Assembly (NCBI GenBank): GCA_030710605.1
Contig: CP092879.1
Span: forward strand, 48,419,946-48,483,945
DNA from: Cordylochernes scorpioides
Lineage: Eukaryota; Arthropoda; Arachnida; Pseudoscorpiones; Chernetidae
Length of the DNA: 64,000 bases
Reading direction: 5' to 3'
Below, one piece after another: positions 57,140-64,000 of this stretch. The position numbers were made by a program, and so were the translations under genes. The notes under the pieces are model-generated. The model did no database searches and was not told the origin of the DNA. It saw only the letters and a program-made list of their open reading frames with translations. Positions within the stretch are counted from its first letter, which is position 1. Each line of letters begins with the position of its first letter.

Positions 57140-57425
57140 CTGGCCATGTTACAGGCCATTATAATCATAATGGGTAGTAGTTGGCGACTGCTTTTACTGT
57201 AAGTGCATCACATGTCTACACATGTGGAAAGCGTTTTGATTTTCGCATTTATAAATATGACAGAGCCCTGTTTGGTTAGATGTACTCAATGGTAGGGTTG
57301 AATTTTTGCAAGAATCAAAGGCTATTGAAGAAATTTTTACTATTTTGAAAAAAGTGCTCAATGCTGATTCTGATTCCAGGTAATGGCTGTTGAAAATGAC
57401 AGTTTATACCACTTGTTTACTGACC
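57140..57425 (-). repeat. tRNA-derived SINE, copy 5, decayed
   Basis: GTTACAGGCCATTATAATC to CATAGCTGAG. The head region (AATGCTGATTCTGATTCC) has lost a clean B box. Confidence 0.65.
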
Positions 57426-57475
57426 CCCATAGCTGAGAAGCCAAGAATGGCTTCAAATAGAAAAGGTGATCAAAA

Positions 57476-57842
57476 TTCGAAACTATTATAGACGCGTATG
57501 ATTCTTTTTTAAAATAAACAATTTCTACTGTCCTTACTGCAATGGAAAAATTAATCAGTAGTGAACCCTCCCAGCGGTTTCGCCAGTTTAATCTACCATA
57601 CCACTGTTATATTGCATTTTTCGAACTTCCTTTTATAGTGATACTGATGCTAGACTCTTTGAATGGGTAATTTAGATGAACTATGGACATAAGCTTTGAG
57701 GACAGCAGAATTACATACATTTTAAATATATAAAATGCTTCGAGCAATCGCTCTTCCGCAAATATCAAATTGTGTCTTTTATTATAGCAATTATATTATG
57801 ATGCATTAGCGCGCCATCTGTTATCAAAATTCGAAACTATTC
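57476..57842. repeat. Inverted-repeat element family D1
   Basis: CGAAACTATTATAGACGCG and GCGCGCCATCTGTTATC ends, with inner CTACTGTCCTTACTGC. Diverged copy. Confidence 0.65.
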
Positions 57843-58134
57843 ATAATAGAAATAACGCATCATAATAGAAAAGTGGATCATCATAGCATACATTGTGATA
57901 TGAGAAAATGCTAACTTTTATTTTATTTCAATTTAAAGTGCTATGTCCCCCTAGAGACACTTTCGCTGTCATACATGTATGCCTTTACATTTGTCTATAC
58001 ATATATATACAATTTTTTTTTAGGCCGTGAATAGAATAGTCATATAATATTAACAATGAGAAAGAGAGAAAAAAGAACTGTGTACAAAAGAAAGAAGTGT
58101 CTGGCAATATGTACAATCAGCATTATATAAATTA

Positions 58135-60200
58135 CACTGGTCAACAAGATTTTTGCACAAGAGAACCTGATTATGTTTCTAGTGTAACTTTTCATGCTGA
58201 ACTCAAAAATCCAATCAGAAATTTCCCATCACTTATGGTTTTTGCGTGACGGTCTTTTTTTAGTATTGGGATAAATACAGTAAAAATGCAAACAATGTTA
58301 CGTAATCAGTTTTTCATAACCCATATTACATTACACTGGTTTATCAAAAAATATTTTTCTTTGTCCACAAATAAATAGCATCCTATCTACATGTCCTGAA
58401 TCCAAATATACCATTAGTTTTTTTCTATTACGCAATATTTCTGAGATACACCTACTTGAAATTTGGAAATATTGTTAATATATAGGCATATATGAACGAA
58501 ACATATATATTTATTAAAAAGCAGTGACAGTGGATTTTCTTCTATACTTTGCTTGCGGTAGATCCCTCTTGAGTGTCCAGCAGTAGTCGGCAAGCATAGC
58601 GGGACTCCATTTACCTTGGTACCGCTTCTCCATGCTTGATATATCTCGATGAAACCTCTCACCATGCTCATCGCTAACTGCGCCAAGATTGTCTGGAAAG
58701 AAATCTAGATGTGAATGCAGGAAATGGATCTTGAGGGACATGTTACATCCCAGTGCCTTGTAGGAAAGCTATGTTGAATCATGTTGGATTCATGTGCTAT
58801 TGGCACTAATGGGAACTTATTTCCATTGTGAAGGAGAACAGCTTTCATACTAATTTTTGAAGAATCAATGAATAAACGCCACTCTTCTGTATCATGGTCA
58901 TGACCAAGCGCTTCCATTAGACTAACAACATCATTGCAATATACTAAATCATTCTCTTGTGAAAAGAAGTCTTGAAATTCATCTTGACGCTTGCGAAAAA
59001 AGCATACTTTTGTGACTTTATGCAGTAGATTCCAGCCTTTTAACCTAGAGCCTAAAAGTTCACTCTGTTTTTTTGGATAAATCTAAATCACGTACGAGGT
59101 CGTTCAAATCTCCTTGGGTTAATAAATGAGGTTCAGATAAAGCACCTGCTTCAAAATTTGTGTCATCCCACTGTTGCTCTCGTCTATTTGAATCATCGTC
59201 ACTAAATATTACATTTTCAGGAGGCTGTGGAACAGGTAAAATATCACTATGAGGAACCGGTCTCATAGCAGAAGGCAAATCTGGATATTCAACTGTAGGT
59301 CTTGATTTGGATGTAATACCTGTAGTCTTTGTCAAACAAAAATAACAGTCTGAAGAATGGTCTTTAGATTCCCTCCATATCATTGGAACCGCAAAAGGCA
59401 TATGATGTTCACCTTTAATCCACCCTGTAAGATGTCGAACACAAATTACACAACAATGGTGAGGAGCCCAAGTCTTATCTTGGTCACTGACTTTAAAGCC
59501 AAAATAAAGTTCATAGCACTTTTTGATGAGCGGTGTAAAGTTTCGCCTTTGAACTTTGAAAGTTAATTCCCCACAAATATAACAGAAAATATCAGGAATA
59601 TTAATGCAACGCCTCGGCATATTGACACAGTCTAGTGCACACGATTTATAAAAGCAAATCGATAAAGAAGAATAAACTAATCACTTCAAATTTACCTGTC
59701 ACTTCTGCTGCAAATCTATTAAACAAATCGTTAGATTCAATTTAAATATATATATTAAAACTGTTAATGAGCAAATACCATTACAGAGCTTGTCGTTATT
59801 TTTGAGTTGAAAGCAAAACAGATTATAATATTATATAATAATAAATTATATATATTCAATTAAAATTTCAATAATTTGTTATTTAAATTAATATTTATGA
59901 TTCTTAAAGAGCAAAATTTAATTAATAACAAATAAAATAAAGCTTTTGGCTCCACATACCAACTCTTCTTGTCAAAAATAAAGCGCTAGCTTAGTTAATG
60001 ATGTAACTTAAAAAATGCTTACGTAACATTGGTTGCATTTATTACTGTATTTATCCCAATACTAAAAAAAGACCATCAGGCAAAAACCATGGGTGATGGG
60101 AAATTTGTGATTAGATTTTTGAGTTCAGCATGAAAATTTACACTAGAAACACCATCAGGTTCTCTTGTGCAAAAAAAAAAGTTTTTTTTGTAGACCTGTG
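58135..60200. mobile_element. TIR DNA transposon of unassigned family, 2066 bp
   Basis: Ends CACTGGTCAACAAG and (complement) CACAGGTCTACAAAA. Inverted arms extend about 190 bp (shared GCACAAGAGAACCTGAT, CATGCTGAACTCAAAAAT, TTAGTATTGGGATAAATAC). The 3-bp target duplication TTA is at 58132-58134 and 60201-60203. CACT-type ends with a 3-bp duplication recall CACTA/EnSpm, but the protein is not a CACTA transposase I know. Confidence 0.82.
58514..59620 (-). pseudogene. Zinc-finger-like protein of the TIR transposon, broken
   Basis: ATG at 59620 opens 186 codons: MPRRCINIPDIFCYICGEL, HHCCVICVRHLTGW, and CYFCLTKTTGITSKSRP then PDLPSAMRPVPHSD. The C-x2-C pairs suggest zinc binding. A one-base change in an A-run near 59070 shifts the frame, after which LLGSRLKGWNLL and MEALGHDHDTEEWRLFIDSS continue. 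Around 58760-58790 a large internal piece is missing; the frame resumes at LGCNMSLKIHFLHSHLDFF and ends EKRYQGKWSPAMLADYCW plus KYRRKS. I know this as a multicopy uncharacterised protein family of arthropods and cnidarians. The missing middle probably held its core domain. Confidence 0.78.
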
Positions 60201-60204
60201 TTAT

Positions 60205-60550
60205 CAGTTTCTTAACTGGAAAGTGGAGGGAGGAGAGTCTTGTTTTAAGAAATTTAAATTATTTTCAACACGTATGATCATTTTTTATTAAAATAATTTT
60301 CTACTGCCCATATTGCAATGATTGCAATAATAGTTTTGTTCTAGCTATAAAGAAGATGGATTACACATTGTCCCACACCTGGCTTCTTCATCACCATTTG
60401 TTAGTTGAGGAATATTGCATCCAAAGCCTTCAATTTGTAAAAATTGATGTTATTCAACCTAAAAATCTGAAAGTATGCTGAAACCCTTGTCCTTGGGGGG
60501 AGAAATCTCTCTAAAAGTTGGAATAGTCAAAATTATTAGACCAACTGCAT
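60205..60550. other. No gene; one D1 scrap
   Basis: A D1-like fragment (TTTTCTACTGCCCATATTGC at about 60299). Otherwise nothing recognised. Confidence 0.4.
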
Positions 60551-60554
60551 AGAC

Positions 60555-60690
60555 AGAAGAAGGCAAGAGTAAACCACTTCTATATCAAGCACTACTGAGA
60601 AAACTATATGGACAGATCTATTTGAAGAATATTTGTCCTTATAGTTGCCAAAAGTCAAACTCAACTCGATGGACTGGACGCTGTGGGTGG
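60555..60690 (+). repeat. SINE-tail-like relic
   Basis: AGAAGGCAAGAGTAAACCAC, then AACTATATGGACAG and AGTCAAACTCAACTCGATGG resemble a conserved SINE 3' domain seen in several animal groups. No head or target duplication was found. Confidence 0.35.
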
Positions 60691-60714
60691 CATGAATTTC
60701 TAAGTGGAGTCAGA

Positions 60715-61080
60715 ATTATTTAGATGTTTTGAGGTAACTGTTGTATCCAAAGAATTTTTTGTGTTGTTTCACTGGCGTCTTTGCTTTCTCCAACCAATTG
60801 TCTTAATAATTGGCTAGGCAGTCTGTCTCCAAGTTATTCTTGAGTCAACAACTGCTGTAGTTTTTTAAATTCGCTGTCAGCTGTACATTCAATTATGGTT
60901 TTCTTTAGTGTGTCATATTTATTGTCTGGCGGAGGTGACACAATGAATTTACATACCTCTATGGCAGTTGATGGAGGTAAAAGTGAAATTATATAAGAAA
61001 ATTTCATGTCATCATTTGTAATTGGACTTGGCCTTGTTCAACAACTTGTTGAATTGGCCAAACTACTTGTCACTACTAGT
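60715..61080 (-). pseudogene. Ty3/gypsy gag fragment
   Basis: The minus strand reads LPPSTAIEVCKFIVSPPPDN, KYDTLKKTIIECTADSEF, KKLQQLLTQE, a stop codon, LGDRLPSQLLRQL and ILWIQQLPQNI. This order (LPP, PPxxxYDTLK, LxQLLxxEELGDRxPSQxLR, L(W/F)xxRLP) is the gypsy-type gag core common in arthropods. Interrupted, with no protease or polymerase nearby. Confidence 0.72.
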
Positions 61081-61084
61081 GAAC

Positions 61085-62330
61085 CAAATGATGCCACTTT
61101 TTGATCTATGAGCATACTCAGAGTCAGCTAACCAAGTACAATGTGTACTGCAAGAACTAGAGATAACTTGGGGGAGCTTACTGAGATGTACTTAGATGTC
61201 CTTTAAATGAAAATTATATTTTCTAACCAGCTTAAGACCCCACAATCTTGGAATTTGGCTAGGATTCCTCTTGTACTGTAAGTTTCCTCCACACACCATC
61301 CTAGTCTTTTTCTCTAAGGATGTTAAAAATGGTATTCTTTATTTGAAAGAAAGAATAAAATACCTTTATCCCTCTCATTTTAAAACGATTTTCACAACAG
61401 AAGAATAAATGTTCACAGGGTGAGCATACACATGTTCATTAGGTTGAGCACAATAAGGCTGGGACATCATTGAAAAAGTCTCTGACAGTTGCTTGCAGCC
61501 AGTGATGAGAGCCAGCAGATCTGACGTTTGCAGGAATCTGCTGTCACCTCAGAGATGCAGGGCCCTCAGACTGATGGGGTGTGAAGAACCTGGTGAACCA
61601 ACTCAAAAACCCTGGATGAGACCTCCCAGAGACTCATTCTTCTCTTACTCTACGACATCCAGATGTCAGAAGCTTGCAGGGTCATTCACATCTAGGCAAG
61701 ATTAGCTATTGGCAGCCTTTCAGGCAGGTGTGCCAAATCTAGTCCACAATGTTCAGCATTCCTCACATGAATCCCGCCTGTCTGCAGGCGCAGCTGGTTG
61801 ATGGTGGTTTCTGGTGAAATGTAGAATGGAGGTAGTGCAGGATGGAATACAGGACCATGCTATTTGTTGCTCAGGCACAACTCACCAATGAGAGGCCACA
61901 GGTGAAGGGAGACCATCTAGTGATTGCCCTCTCCAGCAGCCCTATCAGGATATTCAGGAGATTCCCAGAAGGTTATTTGTCCAATGCTTCCAAGAACCGC
62001 GACTAAGAAAAGCATACACTATTAAAACTACGAGTATATACTCATTTCCTTTCTTGATTTTAGGGATAGAATTCAGGATAACAGGAATACTAGGAAAATT
62101 ATAAATCCCACATCTGTAGTTAAACAGTTATGTTCCCTTTTGAAAGAGGCATCTTAAAAGGTTTAACAGATCTCTCTTCTACAAGCACAACATGGACATC
62201 TGGGGACTGAGGTCAGAGGGCAAAAGTTTTAAAAATTATTTTAAATTTATGAACTGCACATAACCAAGTGATGTATTTTAATCATTTTCTGTTCTGTGTT
62301 CAATGTTCTGCCTTGTTCAGTTGAAAAGTT
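61085..62330. other. No recognised gene
   Basis: No domain-bearing frame on either strand. A GC-richer part (61480-61980) has short frames only (for example 61493-61705). It may be old element sequence. Confidence 0.35.
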
Positions 62331-62339
62331 AGAGCCCTA

Positions 62340-62567
62340 GGTATCTTTGGAATTTAGTATATGTAACATAAACAGATTATTATGTTATTATTATTGACTT
62401 TTGACCATGTTTATTAATGTTGTAATATATAAAAATTTAGCGTAGAACAAGCGCAGCCATGCTTGTAGTAAATAAAATATATTACAATTAAAGGGTGGTA
62501 ATTACTTAATAAAATATAATTACTTAATAAAATATAATTAATAGAAACCCACAACGGCTATGTAACA
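62340..62567 (+). repeat. Probable 5' LTR, 3' part
   Basis: AT-rich sequence with AATAAA motifs, ending CTATGTAACA directly before the primer-binding site. The 5' edge was not located (a TGTAACATAAAC near 62361 is a candidate). Orientation is opposite to the gag relic at 60715, so it is a different element. Confidence 0.45.
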
Positions 62568-62585
62568 TGGTGGCAGCGGTGGGAT
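62568..62585 (+). other. tRNA-Leu primer-binding site of an LTR retrotransposon
   Basis: TGGTGGCAGCGGTGGGAT is the complement of a tRNA-Leu 3' end including CCA, over 18 bases. It follows a CA dinucleotide, as expected at the end of a 5' LTR. No gag or pol follows: tandem repeats and a Helitron take that place. Confidence 0.7.
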
Positions 62586-62689
62586 AAGGAAAGATAAGTA
62601 AAATTCTGAAAATACTAAGCCTAACGTTCGAAATTTAGAGAAAACTAGATATATATAAATCATATTGGAAAAAGTGAATTTAGTGATAA

Positions 62690-62910
62690 TTTATATTTTA
62701 ATTGATACATTTCAAAAATTTAATTTATATTCGAATTTGATATACATTTCAAAAAGTTCATTTATATATTCGAATTGATACATTGAAGAAGTTAATTTAT
62801 ATTCGATTTGATATACATTTCAAAAAGTTCATTTATATTCTAATGGATATACATATCAAATAATTCATTTATATTCGAATTGATACATGTTTACAGGTTC
62901 ATTTTTCGAT
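62690..62910 (+). repeat. AT-rich tandem repeat of about 40-bp units
   Basis: Units such as CATTTATATTCGAATTGATA then TACATTTCAAAAAGTT repeat about five times with variation. They lie after the primer-binding site. Confidence 0.75.
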
Positions 62911-63004
62911 TAAAAATTGTTGGAAACTGAATGCTACGACGGCTAGCGCCACGCTACCCTTATCATCATCACCTACAGTTTGTTTACTTCTTCTATATAT
63001 TATA

Positions 63005-63897
63005 CTAGCCGAATGACCCGGGCAACGCCCAGGTTTTACCCGATTAAATGTTTTTATTTAAATACTATTCGTTACAATTATAAATTGGCGGCGTGGATGT
63101 CACTCTTGTGAAACGTCCCGCTCCAAACTTTGTGTCTGAGAAGCGATATTTTTATAGAAAGATGATCTGGCTTTTGTTTTCTGCTCGAATGAATGTTTTT
63201 CTGTTAGAATTTTGTTCCTGCATACAAAATAATGAGCTGGTTTCACCTGTGGTCTCTGCTTTTTGGAATTTTTTCCCGATATAATTTTGTATCTGATAAT
63301 CTTACATGATACAGCAATATCGTCATCATCATTTTCTGACTAATAATATATAGTTTTAATAATTGATTTATATATTTTTTAAAATAGCCTATCGTCTTCC
63401 CCGTATTTTTTTACCTATGTATGGAAATTTTGGTTTGAATTAGTGAACTACTGCAAATTTGTATAAAAAAAAAAACACACAAACAACATAAACAAACATA
63501 CAAACATTCATTTTTATATATATATGTAATATAATATAATATAATAATATAGAAGATATAATATAAATGAGTTTTAAAAATTGTTTTAAAAAAATGCATC
63601 GGCCGGGAATCGAACCCGGGCCGCCCGCGTGGCAGGCGAGCATTCTACCACTGAGCCACCGATGCGTATACAAAATGGCCATATTTGGGTATTCATTCCA
63701 TTCCGGATTACTCCGCGTAAAAAAAAAGTTCTTCAAATGAAAAAAAGAAATAGCCAAAAATACTAATCAAAATGCAGCCGAAAATTTTCCTCAGGTTTAT
63801 AAAAAGCGACATGCAAAATTTGGTACCAATTGGTTCAGTAGTTTTTGAGTTTATCGCGAAACAGACAGACAGACAGAAATTGACTTTTATATATATA
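63005..63897 (-). mobile_element. Non-autonomous Helitron carrying tRNA-Gly
   Basis: The minus-strand 3' end has the GGGCGTTGCCC hairpin, GGGTCATTCGG and CTAG next to T. The 5' region has TATATATATAAAAGTC and CTGTCTGTCTGTCTG. The very 5' TC is displaced by a second Helitron whose CTAG starts at 63898. 3' part is nearly identical to the Helitron at 48430. Length about 893 bp. Confidence 0.78.
63595..63665 (-). tRNA. tRNA-Gly (GCC)
   Basis: 71 nt. Acceptor arms GCATCGG and CCGATGC pair fully. Anticodon arm CTCGC-CTGCCAC-GCGGG has GCC at the centre. The T arm CCGGG-TTCGATT-CCCGG is intact and serves as B box, with discriminator A. The D stem has one C-A mismatch at position 11-24 compared with the usual GTTC/GAAT. 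A T7 run (complement of 63588-63594) directly follows as a Pol III terminator. It lies inside a Helitron on the same strand. Confidence 0.93.
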
Positions 63898-64000
63898 CTA
63901 GGCGAATGACCCGGCTTCGCCCGAGAAATCCCTTGGGTGCAATTTCCTTCATACTAAAAGTATATCAATAATAAATATTAGAAGTGCCATAGAATAGCAA
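63898..64000 (-). mobile_element. Second Helitron, 3' end, runs off the window
   Basis: CTAG at 63898-63901, then GCGAATGACCCGGCTTCGCC; on the minus strand this is the GGGCGAAGCCGGG hairpin before CTAG. It is inserted at the 5' terminus of the tRNA-bearing Helitron. Confidence 0.72.

Noticed and set aside
1-64000. Bacterial or viral insert in the scaffold
   Set aside because: No operon-like gene packing, no phage or bacterial genes; introns and animal-type transposons run throughout.

Overview
The window is eukaryotic and very probably from an arthropod, perhaps a chelicerate. It is AT-rich and intron-bearing, and it is dominated by Penelope-like, jockey-type, Ty3/gypsy, Helitron, Tc1/mariner-pogo, hAT and SINE-like sequence. 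The non-LTR elements end in an RNase H domain plus a CCHC-like tail, as I recall from spider genomes. The species cannot be named from the sequence alone. There are two 100-N assembly gaps (12259-12358 and 35366-35465), so the window is three contigs, called A (1-12258), B (12359-35365) and C (35466-64000) below.

Contig A starts inside a head-to-head inverted pair of Penelope-like elements (arms 1-1757 and 2431-4187). The next 7.5 kb contains no gene I recognise. Its end (from about 11957) is a repeat that is also present in B.

Contig B carries a two-exon F-box/beta-propeller gene on the minus strand (17521-19549). It also carries the first three coding exons of a SWEET (SLC50) sugar transporter on the plus strand (21668, 26940, 31117), among many MITEs. 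It ends before the remaining SWEET exons.

Contig C carries a complete six-exon SWEET gene (35833-56821, 216 codons plus stop). Its first three exons differ from those in B by only two synonymous changes. B and C are alternative copies of one locus. Each has transposon insertions with clean empty sites in the other: pogo-like elements at TA, a Helitron, a minisatellite-bearing MITE and a small palindromic MITE. The last base of A plus the first base of C recreates a point that is continuous inside B (21151/21152). The simplest reading is that B is an alternative haplotype contig placed into a break in an original A-C contig.

After the SWEET gene come a TIR transposon with an internally deleted zinc-finger-like protein gene (58135-60200), a Ty3/gypsy gag relic, an LTR with a tRNA-Leu primer-binding site, and a Helitron holding a complete-looking tRNA-Gly(GCC) gene (63005-63897). 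The only host genes I can support are the F-box gene, SWEET, the tRNA and one candidate short exon.
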